In this document: one piece after another, positions 22,657-33,615 of the stretch | How positions within the stretch are numbered: position 1 is the first letter of the stretch | Layout: the number at the start of each line of letters is the position of its first letter | Assembly (NCBI GenBank): GCA_036785325.1 | Contig: JAXIVH010000019.1 | Span: 546,840-610,839, forward strand | Origin: Urophycis tenuis | Lineage: Eukaryota > Chordata > Actinopteri > Gadiformes > Phycidae | Reading direction: 5' to 3' | DNA length: 64,000 bases | Made by a program: the position numbers and the translations under genes | The notes under the pieces: generated by a model | What the model saw: the letters and a program-made list of their open reading frames with translations, nothing else | The model's database searches: none | Told to the model about the DNA's origin: nothing

Positions 22657-23998
22657 GTACGGTTAAGATGCTCCAGCTCTGGATGATCGAGGAGTCCCAC
22701 AGCGCCTGGGCCAGCCCAGTTGTGCTGGTCCAGAAGCCAGATGGCTCCTTTAGATTTTGTAACGACTTCAGGAGACTGAACGAGGTCTCGTGATTCGATG
22801 CCTACCCCATGCCTCGGGTCGATGAGCTAATAGAGCGGCTCGGGCCCGCTCGCTACCTCACCACCCTCGACCTCACCAAGGGATATTGGCACGTCCCCCT
22901 CACCAAAACCGCCCGGAAGAAGACGGCGTTCGTGACCCCAGGGGGGCTATATCAGTATACGGTACTCCCCTTCGGGGTACATGGCGCCCCCGCCACCTAC
23001 GGGCGGTCCTTGGGGAGCTGAGGAAGGCCGGCCTCACGGCCAACCCAGCCAAGTGTCACCTGGGCCTAGAGGAGGCCGCCTACCTGGGCTACAGAGTCGG
23101 ACGCGGGAACGTCCGACCCCAGGAGGCAAAGATCAAGACCATCTTGGACTGGCCGCGCCCCACCACCAAGAAACAGGTTAAATCTTTCCTTGGGCTAGTG
23201 GGCTATTATCAGAGGTTCATTCCCGGTTTCGCCACAATGGCAAGTCCCCTCCATGTCTTAACGCGTAAGGCTCTGCCCGACAGGGTAACATGGTCGGAGG
23301 CAGCAGAGGGCGCATTCAGGCTCCTTAAGCAAGCCCTCTGCTCCGCACCCATAATACTAACCCCTGACTTTGCCCTGCCCCTAATAGTCCACTCCGACGC
23401 CTCAGAGGTGGACCTCGGGGCGGTCCTCTCACAGGTCCGGGACAATGAGGAACATCCAGTGACGAACATCAGCCGGAAACTCCTCCCTAACGAACGGAAC
23501 TACTCCACCGTGGAGAAGGAGGCCCTGGCCATCAAATGGGCAGTGGACAAGCTGCGGTACTACCTCCTGGGGAGGGAATTCACCCTAGTGACGGACCACG
23601 CCCCACTCAAGTGGATGGCCACCGCCAAAGACACCAACACCAGGGTAACAAGGTGGTTTCTAGCACATCTGCATGCATGTATGCATACAGGTTCTCATTC
23701 GTCACCGACCTGACTTAAGAGCTCTTATTTAATCTAATTTATTGTTTATTGTGTATTGACTTTAGCCAGGCTCTTACTGCACATCTATCCCCTGTACTGC
23801 TGGTCACTGTGAATTTCTCCTAAGGGGGATTAATAAAGGAATATCTTATCTTATCTTATCTTATCTTATCAGGACTACCGCTTCAAAGTGGACCACAGAC
23901 TAGGGAGGGAGCACACCAACGCTGATGCCCTATCCCGACGGGACGCATGCCTCTGGGCAGTCAGAGGTGCCCCGGGCCTTCATCAAAGGGTGGAGGAG
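22657..23998 (+). pseudogene. Gmr1-like RT and RNase H
   Basis: RT has SAWASPVVLVQKPDGSFRFC, then TGA at 22792-22794, and LTTLDLTKGYWHVPL with the first catalytic Asp. At about 23000 the frame jumps from PFGVHGAPATY to the thumb (ELRKAGLTANPAKCHLGL), so the segment with the YXDD box is deleted. RNase H follows (LIVHSDASEVDLGAVL, EKEALAIKWAVDKLRYYL, TDHAPLKWM), interrupted at about 23670 and resuming at 23872 with DYRFKVDHRLGREHTNADAL. A polypurine tract (about 23985-23998) abuts the 3' LTR. Confidence 0.82.
23675..23871 (+). mobile_element. RTE/Rex3-like 3' end with TATCT tail
   Basis: Carries the stretch GTGAATTTCTCCTAAGGGGG followed by ATTAATAAAGGAATATC and a CTTAT/ATCTT tandem. Closely matches 43792-43983. 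It interrupts RNase H. I could not fix the left boundary. Confidence 0.65.
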
Positions 23999-24250
23999 TG
24001 TGGCAACGCGGGCCGTACACAGAGGCCCTGGCGGCCCAGGGGACAGGTCAGGCAGGAAGTTTACCACCTTTTTCCCCCAGAGGGCGCTGGGGATCGCTTT
24101 AGAGGGGCACCACTTAGAACAATGGGAAACACCTGCGCAGGAAGAAGGTGATCAACGGCAGGTAGTGGGAGTATAAAAGTAGAAAAAGAAGTTATGTCTG
24201 GAGTCTCCCATGTCGTTGCAGTGAGAGGCGACAGTCTGGACCAGGTCTCT
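23999..24250 (+). repeat. Truncated 3' LTR of the Gmr1-like element
   Basis: Matches about the first half of the 5' LTR (TGTGGCAAC... to CCAGGTCTC), then diverges abruptly. The missing half was deleted or replaced by the sequence that follows. Confidence 0.8.
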
Positions 24251-24300
24251 TCATTGAGACCTGGATGGCTAGTAGCCCTCAGGGAATAGATCCAATATGT

Positions 24301-24431
24301 ACCGCTAGGGGAGGAGTCAAGGGGTGCGAGGTGGAGCGAAGGGGAGGGGGAGTGAGGGGAGGATGAAAGTGGGACAGGAGAGGAAGGAAGAGAAGGAGAT
24401 GTGAGACACGAGGAGATAGGGAGAATAAAAG
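24301..24431 (-). repeat. Fragment resembling the 3' end of rxrb intron 5, inverted
   Basis: On the reverse strand this reads CCTATCTCCTCGTGTCTC, then CCTGTCCCACTTTCATCCTC, ending CCCCTAGCGGT. That is close to 55040-55160, including the splice acceptor and the first four bases of rxrb exon 6. Similarity stops just after. Such pyrimidine-rich sequence could instead be an independent dispersed repeat. Confidence 0.6.
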
Positions 24432-24850
24432 AGAGACCACTAAACTTTTACTGGTTGGAAATGGAGTCGGTGACGTCACAATATGCAAATTTGTTTAAAT
24501 TCATACCGCCGTATTCACCATGACCAAAATTTTACTTTTTTAATTTAATTTAAATAATTTTGAAAAAAAAAATAGACCTATCTACCGACCCTCTTTTTAT
24601 GTTTTTGGCTTGTTACTGCAAACATAAATGTATTTAAGGATGGCCTTAAATCTGTTTCTCTACAAAAGATAATTACCCAAATTTATTTTTAAGAATTTCC
24701 ACCCATAGTAGTAGTGTGTGTGTTTCTGCATGTGTGACCACAGTCAAATGATACACATATGATGATTGCAGGCCTTTATTTAATTATATGATCCACTTAC
24801 AAGTCAATTTTCAAACTTCATTTCCACATCAGTTTCACAAAAATGGTCAT
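24432..24850. other. AT-rich intergenic, no gene seen
   Basis: Nothing recognisable. From about 24840 it becomes the 3' UTR of gene D. Confidence 0.5.
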
Positions 24851-24922
24851 GGTTTTTAATGAGTGTGGAGCCGGACTCAGTGTAATTCAGGACCCTGCAG
24901 GAAGATGGCGCCACAGTCAGGC

Positions 24923-25716
24923 TCAGAGCTTTATGAAACGGAGCATGATCCGGTCGTCAGCCTTGACAACGTAGTTCTCGAGTCCTAAGAAACCAAATAA
25001 AACACAGCTACATATTAGCATCCATGCAATATTGGCATACAGAAAAATAGGCTTGAATGTATGTGTGTCTGGCTTGCGTTTTTCTGCTTACCAACAGGGG
25101 TGAGGTTTTCATTCCTTTGGACCAGAATTTCCCAGAAGGCGTCGCGACCTTTGGTATAGCTATGAGTACCAAAGGTCACCTGCACCAAATGGAGTGGCAA
25201 TCCATTTCCGCACCGAGTTCGGATGCTGCAAAGTGTATACAGAAATAGACAGCAAGCAGATGACTTTCATTCATCATGACATGAATGAAATGAATTGTTC
25301 ACCTCAATAGTGGATTCTTTCTGATTATTTTCAGCGAGAAACCTGGGGGGCTGGACTGGATGTGTTGCCATGCAGCACATGATTGATGAATTAGGATTGA
25401 AGGCATGAAAGGGGCTAAAACATGTTGACTGCACAACATACCTGAAGCTTGAATATGATTCTGCAAATTCATGCAATGCATGGCCAATATACTGTTCTCC
25501 TTCAATAGATGGTCTGAAGGTCTGATTGGCATCACCAGCCATCACTGTCAGGGTAAAGTTCACTTCAACAGCACAAGGAAAAGCATAAAGAACAGGTTTT
25601 ACACAAATATAGCCTGATGTAGGCATAGTATGAGCAAAGAGTAAACTCTTAATGTTTCTCAAAAATCAGATGGCTGTTAGAAAGTGAGAGGTTGTGTATT
25701 TCCTACCTTTTGCCAT
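24923..25716 (-). CDS. Gene D: small DUF4430-like protein without signal peptide, paralogue of A
   Basis: Exons (minus) 25707-25716, 25442-25562, 25092-25225, 24923-24984, phases 1-2-1, GT-AG, 109 codons including stop. The product begins MAK, exon 2 gives VNFTLTVMAGDANQ and ends ESYSSFR, exon 3 has PLHLVQVTFG and DAFWEILVQRNENLTPVG, and exon 4 gives GLENYVVKADDRIMLRFIKL. The architecture equals gene A exactly, including a 10-nt first exon and exon 3 and 4 lengths of 134 and 62 nt. Flanking UTR sequence is closer to gene A than the coding exons are. No hydrophobic leader, so probably intracellular; ligand unknown. Its former divergent partner is gene C, now 18 kb away because of transposon insertions. 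Confidence 0.65.
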
Positions 25717-25789
25717 GTCTAGAAGGTCGCTCTTCAAGTCTTGCGCAGCTTTGGGGATCGTTGGTGTGGTTGATGCTCTTGGTGCCCCT

Positions 25790-25798
25790 GCTTTTATA
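25790..25798 (-). promoter_or_regulatory. TATA box of gene D
   Basis: TATAAAAGC on the minus strand, about 75 bp upstream of the ATG, as in gene A. Confidence 0.6.
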
Positions 25799-26024
25799 GC
25801 CAACCTGTGGACACACCTTGTAAGCAAAACACATCAGGCTTTAAGTAAAGACGTGTTCCACTGACGTGGAAGTGAAGCGCTGTGTTTGAGCCCTGATCGT
25901 CTTTAGAAAACATTGAAGGTACCTTACAGTTATTGAATCACATTAAAATCAACATTGTATTTCCTGCTCAACTACCAAGGCGGAAAAAAACATATTGAAG
26001 CAAATACAATTATGATCTTGATTG

Positions 26025-26380
26025 TTAACCCTTGAATGGTGTTTGGGTCTGAGGGACCTTTTTTCATAATTATTATTAGGGCACGGGGCAATCGCACCGA
26101 GCACTATTGTTATCCTGTGGATTTTTTCTTTTTATTATTCCTCTTCCGGATGGATTTCGATTCGCTACTATTTCGAGTTGTAGGACAAATGATATATCAA
26201 AATGTGCGTCTTCATCAGGATCGGTGTGCTTGCAATTGTGTTAAAATAATATGAATTTTTCACAACGTTATTTGCAAAAAACTGTGAATATTTTCCCATA
26301 GAGAATGCATGGGAGTTGGTAAAAAATAAAGACTTTTGGCGCAGCCTACTGCTGTCTGCTGCTCCTGCATACTTTGACCT
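26025..26380. mobile_element. Possible piggyBac-like or other DNA transposon remnant
   Basis: Starts at TTAACCCTTGAATGGTGTTTG, which resembles a TTAA target plus CCC-type terminus, followed by a stretch (GGGCACGGGGCAATCGCACC) that I associate with dispersed teleost repeats. No transposase reading. Assignment is tentative. Confidence 0.3.
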
Positions 26381-26383
26381 GGA

Positions 26384-26735
26384 GATGAAATATTATACGA
26401 TGTGCAGACATGTCTTCCTGGTTTGGAATCAAGAAGAATGGAGATAACAATGAATTCCTGTCACAAGAGAGCAGGAAACTGAGGTAGAATGTTCAGTCAA
26501 GATGTTTTGCAGAATAAACTCACCATTGTATTCCTGCCAACTTGCTCGGTTAGCTGTAGTAGATCAGCTTGATTGTCAGCTGATAATATGTTTCTGTAAC
26601 TGTCGCCTAAAAGGTCACCTAGAGCAGGAAATACAATGGTGAGTTTCACTTGGGATCATCTCTGGAGAACATTTCAGTTCACCATTGTATTTGTGAGAAT
26701 CGTTGTGGCATTCTGAGCTGCATTGCTGCCGCTGG
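26384..26735. repeat. Second copy of the gene A upstream segment
   Basis: Nearly identical to 6673-7020, including the 131-bp inverted-repeat element (here about 26513-26645). Lies upstream of gene D as the first copy does for gene A, supporting duplication of the whole module. Confidence 0.8.
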
Positions 26736-26940
26736 ACAAGGCTGTCCACTTCACCCTGTCCTTGTCCTGTTGAGGGGGTCTCATGTGAGACATGCCTTGA
26801 CTGTCCTGCAGAGAAGAAGCAGGTCGACCGCGGGGCGTAAACAAGCTTCACATTACGCAGCTCAAAATGTGTTGGCCCCTTTTAGGTCCTCCATTGCCAT
26901 TTATCAACCATGTGGAGCACGGCCCCTGTCTACTCCCTCG
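26736..26940 (+). pseudogene. Decayed exon 2 of a gene A/D-type protein
   Basis: Plus-strand VHFTLS followed by degraded sequence that still aligns with gene A exon 2 (GTGAGACATGCCTT, AACAAGCTTCA) and its downstream intron (ATGTGTTGGCCCC, TTTAGGTCCTCCAT). Several stops and indels. A relic of a further family member in the opposite orientation. Confidence 0.55.
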
Positions 26941-27545
26941 ACATAGTCTGAGAGACGAAACAATTTCAACCATTCTAAAGAACAATACTTTATTTAAATA
27001 ATTTGGTGAAAGTAATCTGAGCATGTATCCTTTCTCCATCCTCTTCGTAGGTTCAGGGTTTTTGACCATGGTGGCCTTTGGGAGGCAAAAGTAAGACACA
27101 ACAAAAGACCACCTGGTAAATTCTGGTCAATTAGAAAGATGGAAAAACTCACCCTACCTAGTTTGAGTTATTATAGTTACCATTATGTTATTCTCTATTA
27201 TTGTTACATTATAATATAGAATATATTATTCATCAACATCACCCTAACCCTCACTGGTATATGAAGTACTTTAATAATGTCCACATCTTGCAACACTTAG
27301 TCTCGCCATCCTCCAGGGTCCTGCCAGGTTGGGTGAAATATCAAACCATGTGCAGACATGTCTTTCTTGTTTGGAATCAAGAAGAATGGAGGAAACAATG
27401 AAATCCTGTCACAAGAGAGCAGGAAACACAGCGGTGAGCTGTGGGTGGCTCCAGCAAATACATTTTGTTTGTGAAAGGAGTCGCAGAAATGTTGCTGTTG
27501 GTGAGTACGTAAGGAATTAGAACTTGTGTTGTAGCTTTTCAGTTG
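26941..27545. other. Intergenic; partial third copy of the upstream segment
   Basis: 27330-27435 resembles the left part of 6673-7020. Otherwise no recognised feature. Confidence 0.45.
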
Positions 27546-27547
27546 GT

Positions 27548-28079
27548 AGAGCTAACTCATAGAGTTAGTAGTCACTCTCTGCTGTATGAGCTAACTCATA
27601 GAGTTAGTAGTCACTCTCTGCTGTATGAGCTAACTCATACAGTTAGTAGTCACTCTCTGTTGTATGAGCTAACTCATACAGTTAGTAGTCGCTCTCTGCT
27701 GTATGAGCTAACTCATACAGTTAGTAGTCACTCTCTGTTGTATGAGCTAACTCATACAGTTAGTCATCACTCTCTGCTGTATGAGCTAACTCATACAGTT
27801 AGTCGTCACTCTCTGCTGTATGAGCTAACTCATACAGTTAGTCGTCACTCTCTGCTGTATGAGCTAACTCATACAGTTAGTAGTCGCTCTCTGCTGTATG
27901 AGCTAACTCATACAGTTAGTAGTCACTCTCTGTTGTATGAGCTAACTCATACAGTTAGTCATCACTCTCTGCTGTATGAGCTAACTCATAAAGTTAGTAG
28001 TCACTCTGCTCTATGAGCTAACTCATACAGTTAGTCACTCTCTGCTGTATGAGCTAACTCATACAGTTAGTAGTCACTC
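27548..28079. repeat. 39-bp minisatellite, about 13-14 copies
   Basis: Unit starts AGCTAACTCATACAGTTAG and continues TAGTCACTCTCTGCTGTATG. Each unit holds a CTAACT-CATAC-AGTTAG hairpin. Because 39 is a multiple of 3, an open frame runs through it, which is not evidence of a gene. Confidence 0.92.
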
Positions 28080-30112
28080 TAACTGTAATAGCCCTGCGTG
28101 ATGATGCCCAGCTGTATGCCGTGCCAACAGCCAGACGAATACCCCTGCCACTGGTACCGCTGGTGATGCGGTGACTACAGCGCATGGAGGATGAGGACAT
28201 TGAAAAGGTGACACAGTCGTCCGAATGGTGAGCCGCTATGGTGCCGGTGCTTAAGCCAAACAAGAGAGAGGTCCGGCTATGCGCAGACCTCAGGAAATTG
28301 AATAAAGCAGTGAGATTCCTAGGCATGGGGACTTATTTAGCCAAGTTCATCCCAGAGCTGTCAACAGTTGCCCATCCATTGTATGAGCTACTGAGGGGAG
28401 ATACAGAGTGGATGTGGGGTCCTGCACAGTACGTCTTACCTTCAATGATGCCAACAAGCCCACCATCGTGTCAGCAGACGCCAGCAGCTACGGGCTGGGG
28501 GGCATCCTACTCCAGTAGCATAGAGAGAGCTGGAAACCCGTGGCCTACTGCTCCAGACGATTGAGTGACGCAAAGAAAAGGTACACACACATCAAGAAGG
28601 ATTGCCTTGCCGGCGTTTGGGCCTGTGAATGCTTTGACAAGTACCTGTATGGACTGGACAGTTTTAGACTGGTGACCAACCACAAACCACTGGTACCCCT
28701 CATGAACAGCAAGGATCTGGACTGTGTCCCAATCAGGTGCCAGAGGCTGCTGATGAGACTGATGGGGTTCAACGCCACGGCAGAGCATGCACCTGGTAAG
28801 ACATTAGCAGTAGCAGATGCACTGTCTAGGGGCCCAGAACAGTGTCAGGGGGATGGGTTTTGTCATGAGGAGTTAACAGCACACATTGAGGCTGTTATGG
28901 ACCAGGTCCCAGCCACACCACACTGAATGGCAGAGCTAAGACAGCACACTGCAAGTGATAGGCAGCTCCAGACTGTCATAGGTTTCATTAAGAGTGGATG
29001 GCCTGATTTTGAAAGTAAGGTGCCAGAGGCAGTTAAAGACTTCTACAAAGTGAGAGGAGACCTATCAGAGGTAGGAGGTTTAGTCACTAGAGGCCAAAGC
29101 ATCATCATTCCCACTGTAATGAGCGAAGTCATACTAAAAAGAATTCATGATGGTCACTAAGGCCTAGTGAAGTGCAGGGAAAGAGCTTACCAATCAGTAT
29201 GGTGGCCTGGAATAGTTGGGGAGATAACTACAACAGTACAGCAGTGTACATTCTGTCAAGAAAACAAAAACACTCAGAGAAAGGAGCCATTAATGCCCAG
29301 TGAGCTCCCATCCAGGCCATGGCAGAAAATTGCTACAGATCTATAGTACAAGAAGTACAAGAAGCACAAGAAGTACAAGAAGCACAACTACTTAGAAGTG
29401 TCAGATTATTACTCCAGATATCTAGAAATTTTGAATCTGCCTACAACTACTACCTACCAGGTTGTAGCTAAGCTGAAAGCCACATTTGCACATTTCGGTA
29501 TCTCCGAAGTGATAGTGAGTGATAATGGGCCCCAGGTAGCTTCAGCAGAGATGAGGTTGTTTAGTGAGGACTGTGATTTTGTACATATCACATCCAGCCC
29601 TCACTACACCCAGAGTAACAGGCAGGCAGAGAGGGCAGTTCAGATAGCTAAATCTATTTTGAGACAGAAAGACCCCCTCCTGGCCCTAATGACATACAGA
29701 GCCACACCCACCTCATCGACAGGAATCAGTCCAGCAGAGCTGTTGATGGGCAGGAAAATTAGGACCACTTTGTCCATCTTGCAGGACAATCTGAGACCTA
29801 ACTGGCACAACGAGGCTGAGATCAGGCAGGCTGACGCTGCAGCCAATCAGCGGCAAGCCTATTTCTACAACTGCAGAAATGAAGATCCTGATGTCACTGA
29901 TACTGACACTGGGGACACACAGGGTGCGGGGACACAAAACACTCCCACATAACCACAAGGGACTGAGATCGTCACTCCTTCTGTCTGAGTGAGCAAGCCG
30001 CCAGACATACTGAACTGGTGAACAAGGACTGTGGGGCTGTTTTTGGGGAAAACTCAGGGTGAAGAGATTTTGCAGTATGGACTTTGAGAGAGAGATAAAA
30101 AAGGGGAAACGT
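28080..30112 (+). mobile_element. Ty3/gypsy pol fragment (RT-RH-IN order) with 3' end
   Basis: Reads RT start (EWCAAMVPVLKPNKREVRLC), then jumps inside RT to the thumb (RFLGMGTYLAKFIPEL). RNase H follows (TIVSADASSYGLGGIL, HIKKDCLAGVWACECF, TNHKPLVPLM), then the HHCC linker (CTFCQENKN) and an integrase core with VSDNGPQ and QAERAVQ. Stops at several places (for example 28924-28926 and 29158-29160), a short AAG/CAC tandem at 29345-29390 and the missing RT palm show it is defective. Distinct from the Gmr1-like element: here integrase follows RNase H. Confidence 0.8.
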
Positions 30113-30113
30113 A

Positions 30114-30269
30114 TGTAGTAATGTATGATTTATTTGATCAATGAATGATTTTGGTTGCAGAAAATGCACTTTCTGGCATGGGAGTTCCGAAATAAACCGA
30201 ACACTGAGAACTCACGTGTAGTCGTGTCCAAATATCTATGCCTGTTAGTAATTGGCTGCAGACATTACA
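30114..30269 (+). repeat. Short LTR following the Ty3/gypsy fragment
   Basis: Preceded by the polypurine tract AAAAAAGGGGAAACG. Termini TGTAGTA and ATTACA fit TG...CA, length 156 bp. The matching 5' LTR is not in the window. Confidence 0.55.
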
Positions 30270-30599
30270 TAGACCATAGCCTTGATTGGTGGGCAGAGCT
30301 ATGACTGCACGATTAGCATCTGTACAGATAAATTGCTAGTGTTGTTAGCATCAGCTTTAGTGTCGACCGGCAAACTAAAACCGGTCGAGCAAAGACAAAG
30401 GGAGTCCCTCGAGGAAGCCCTCCAGGCCTCTGCTAACCCGAACCCTTGTGTATTGCATTGTATTGTGTATTGTAGCTCTTCTGCTCTCACTACACATATG
30501 CATATGTAGTTATGCAGCAAGCTAAACACTGTCCCATAAAGGTCCCAAGACAGCTGCTGGCTTTTGGTGTTTTTAATGGAAGCCCTGCGGCGCACCTGT
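30270..30599. other. No gene recognised
   Basis: A short open frame (30282-30509 plus) has no known motif and looks like retroelement debris. Confidence 0.4.
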
Positions 30600-31121
30600 T
30601 CCGGTCCCTAGGAAGCTGCAGCCTTCTCACCCTCTGGTTCCACACACCTGAGGGTCATGACCAATCAAGGGCCAAAGCTCATCTACACCGGTCCCCCAGC
30701 GGCTCACCGCCAGAACGTCAACCCTGTTACTACAGTTAGTGGCACTTTTGGCAATCTAAAGTATTTGTGTCATGTTATCGTGTTATATACTTATTCCAGG
30801 CCTTGTTCTTAGTCCGTTCTGATCTTGTTCTGATCCTTTTCTTGTTCTGATCTCGTTCTGATCCCCGTTCTCTGCTCCACGTCCCAGCCACCCGTATCCG
30901 GAGGTTTTGGTCCGATCGTCAGACCAGCTTCCTCCAGGTTCGAGCGTCACGGAGGTTGGTTTCTCTGTTGGCACGCCTCTATCTTCCCACGGCTTACAAT
31001 CCATCACACCTGTCGTTCCATCTGTCATCACCGAACCAATAAACCTTTGTTCCTCCGAACTCTCTCTGTCTACGATTCTCTGTGTTGTGTGTTTGGGTCC
31101 ACGGCAATGCCACCCGTGACA
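30600..31121 (+). repeat. Probable 5'-truncated gypsy LTR
   Basis: Ends in CACCCGTGACA, preceded by an AATAAA signal near 31037 and TTTGGGTCCACGGC, the usual 3' style of fish gypsy LTRs. The left end is not defined. Confidence 0.5.
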
Positions 31122-31449
31122 AAAACATCGTATACAAATGAAATAAGTAGCATAATATAGCTGACATGAAGATAAAGCCAACACAGTAAAACAAATAGGC
31201 AGATAAGTCTGAATAAACGTTACAAAATATTCTTAATAATACTGGCATCTGACATGTTAACAGTATATAAACAAATAAACTTACAAATTATGCTTCTTCA
31301 CGAGCAAAACAAAGCGGATGGAGGATTGTGCGACGCTTCCCTCCACACGGTGATGTCCGTCAAAATGGCTGCTTCAAAGCCTGAAAATTTATTAAATGCC
31401 TGAGCAACACGTGAAAAAGCCCAGTCGATGGCGCTAAACTGCGCTAAAT
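31122..31449. other. No gene recognised
   Basis: AT-rich, no motif seen. Confidence 0.45.
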
Positions 31450-32699
31450 CTATGTGTGTGACCCCTATCCCAGTGAGGACATCTACCCATCACAGACGCC
31501 GTCCACGACCCAATACTCAACGCTGCACCCCTTTCAATCTGCTCTACCCATCTCTCCCTGTCTGCCATGATCTTGAAGTGATGGGCAGACTCTGTAACTG
31601 CCAATCGGTGGTCAGGAAGGCCTACTCCATGTCTGCTTCCAGACCCTCCACTCCCTGGCCCTAACAGAAACCTGGATCACTCCAGACAACACGGCCACTC
31701 CAGCTGCCCTCTCTAGCGAGGAGGGGGGACTGGACTCCTCATCTCACCCAAGTGGTCCTACCGGGTGCATCTTCTGGGACACCTGACCAGCGTTTGAATT
31801 CCACACTGTTGCTATCACCATTCCCATCAAGCTCTACATTGCAGTCATCTACCATCCTCCGGCTCCCTTCCATGACTTCTACGACGAGATGGATGCCCTC
31901 CTCAGCTGCTTTCCTGAAGATGGTACTCCACTGGTTGTACTGGGCGACTTCAATATCCAACCACAGAAGTTACAATCATCTGAATTTACAACCTTTTTTA
32001 CCTCATTTGACCTAACACTCTCTCCTTCTCCTCCTACCCACAGAGCCAGGAACCAACTTGATTCTGTCTTCACGAGGCTTCACAACTTGTCTTGTCTTCA
32101 CAAGGTTCGGCAGTACCGCGCACTCTGTTACCTTGCTCTCTGTGTCTGACCATCACTTTGTTGCTTTCTTTCTCCACTTGAAGTCCCCCTCCTCTGTTCT
32201 GTTCCTCCTACCACCCACACTGTCACCACCGGCAGTAACCTGAAAACCCTCTCCCCCTCCACTCTCTCCTCTGCTGTTCTCTCATCACTACCCCCCCAGA
32301 ACAATTCTCACTACTCTCCACTGAGGAAGCCTCCTCTACCCTGCTCTCCTCCCTCTCCTCCTCTTTGGACTTCCTCTGTCACCTCTCATCCAGACCTGTG
32401 CAATCTTCTCTCCTCTCCTCCTTGGCTGTTGGAATCTCTGCGGGCTCAGAGAACAGAGCTACTGACAACTGAGAGGAAATGGAAGAAATCAGGGTGTGCT
32501 GATGATCTCTCCCACTACCTGCACCTCCTCTCAGACTTCACCTCCACAGTGTCAGCAGCCAAATCAATATTCTACTGGAATAAGATCAACTCCTCTGTCT
32601 CCAACCCCAGAAAACTGTTTTCCATGTTCTCCTCTCTCCTCACCCCTCCCCCCCGCTTCCTCACTCACTGCTGACGATTTTTCCGACTACTTTACCAAG

Positions 32700-32795
32700 A
32701 AGGCAGACCTGAGAGGACTGCAATTTCATCTGTGCTATATGCCTGCCATGTAAAACACTTGACAATAAAGATACTTGAATCTTAAATCTTGAAGG
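32700..32795 (+). mobile_element. Short LINE/SINE 3' tail inserted in the L2-like LINE
   Basis: Contains GCAATTTCAT...CACTTGACAATAAAGATAC and a TTGAATCTTAAATCTTGAA tail, typical of fish L2/CR1 3' ends. It interrupts the host reading between FTKK and VTDIS. Confidence 0.55.
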
Positions 32796-33046
32796 TGACG
32801 GACATCAGCATCTCCCTTACCCCTGCTGCTTCCTTCCCTAGCCCCACCTCCACAGCTATTCTCCCTCCCCCAGCTCCTGCCTCTGCTAGACTTAACTGTG
32901 TTACCCCTCTCTCTTCCAAAGAGGTCATGAGACTGGTCACATCCAACCATGTGACCACCTGTCCTCTTGACCCCATCCCCTCCTCCCTTCTCCAGGCCAT
33001 CTTGAACGACATCCTACTGTTTATCACCACCCTCATTAACTCTTCC

Positions 33047-33615
33047 TGTCACAGTCCGGGCTGGACCTTCACGGTCCTGAACCGGGTTTTCCCTCCTACT
33101 ATGCTGTGCCACCAGTGCACCTGTGGCTTGTTACCAATCAGCCACAGGGTAGCCTATTTAAGCCGCAGGTGGCCACTTGGCCACTGCGGATTAATCTTCG
33201 AATGAAGCCACAGCCATAGCCACGTCAGCTACAGCCACGCCACGCCACAGCCACGCTACGCCTGCTACAGTGAAGCCACTCTATGCCTGCTACAGCCAAG
33301 CTACGCTACGCTGCAGCCACGCTGCTCCACGTCTTGCCCTTGCCCCTGCCTCGTCTGTGAGTTGCCTTTCCCCCTCCCCCCCCCCCCCCCCCGTTATTGG
33401 ACTTTCAGTTGGACATTCATTAAGAGTTCTTTTTTGTTCCCTTGGACTGTTGTGCCCCAGTACCTCGCCAAGCTCCTTAGTTTTCCCCGCTGCTGTTTGC
33501 CCGTGCTCTTTGAAGCCTGCTGCTCATGACCATTGGGTTCATAATAAAACTTATCTTTCAAGCAACCCTTGTCTGCATTGTGGTCCATTTAGTTCCTCGG
33601 CCAGTGGCCGTGACA
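33047..33615 (+). repeat. Solo LTR, 569 bp, with 5-bp target duplication
   Basis: Begins TGTCACAGTCC and ends GGCCGTGACA (inverted TGTCAC/GTGACA). CTTCC flanks it at 33042-33046 and 33616-33620. Contains an AATAAAA signal near 33543, a GCCACGC-type tandem at 33215-33320 and a C-rich run at 33369-33393. No internal region: formed by LTR-LTR recombination. Confidence 0.9.

Larger units (their letters stand above)
12321..24250 (+). mobile_element. Gmr1-like Ty3/gypsy LTR retrotransposon, broken by nested insertions
   Basis: Bounded by a 5' LTR (12321-12798) and a truncated 3' LTR (23999-24250). The coding order is gag, protease, integrase, then RT and RNase H directly before the polypurine tract and 3' LTR. 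Integrase upstream of RT is the arrangement described for Gmr1 elements of fish and other deuterostomes, not the usual gypsy order. An L2-like LINE with an L1 inside it splits integrase from RT (15795-22656), and an RTE-like tail splits RNase H (about 23675-23871). Several stops and an RT deletion show it is dead. Confidence 0.85.

Noticed and set aside
27543..28016. Repeat protein of ELTHTVSSHSLLY units, or a CRISPR-like array
   Set aside because: Units are contiguous with no unique spacers, the genome is eukaryotic, and the unit length alone explains the open frame.
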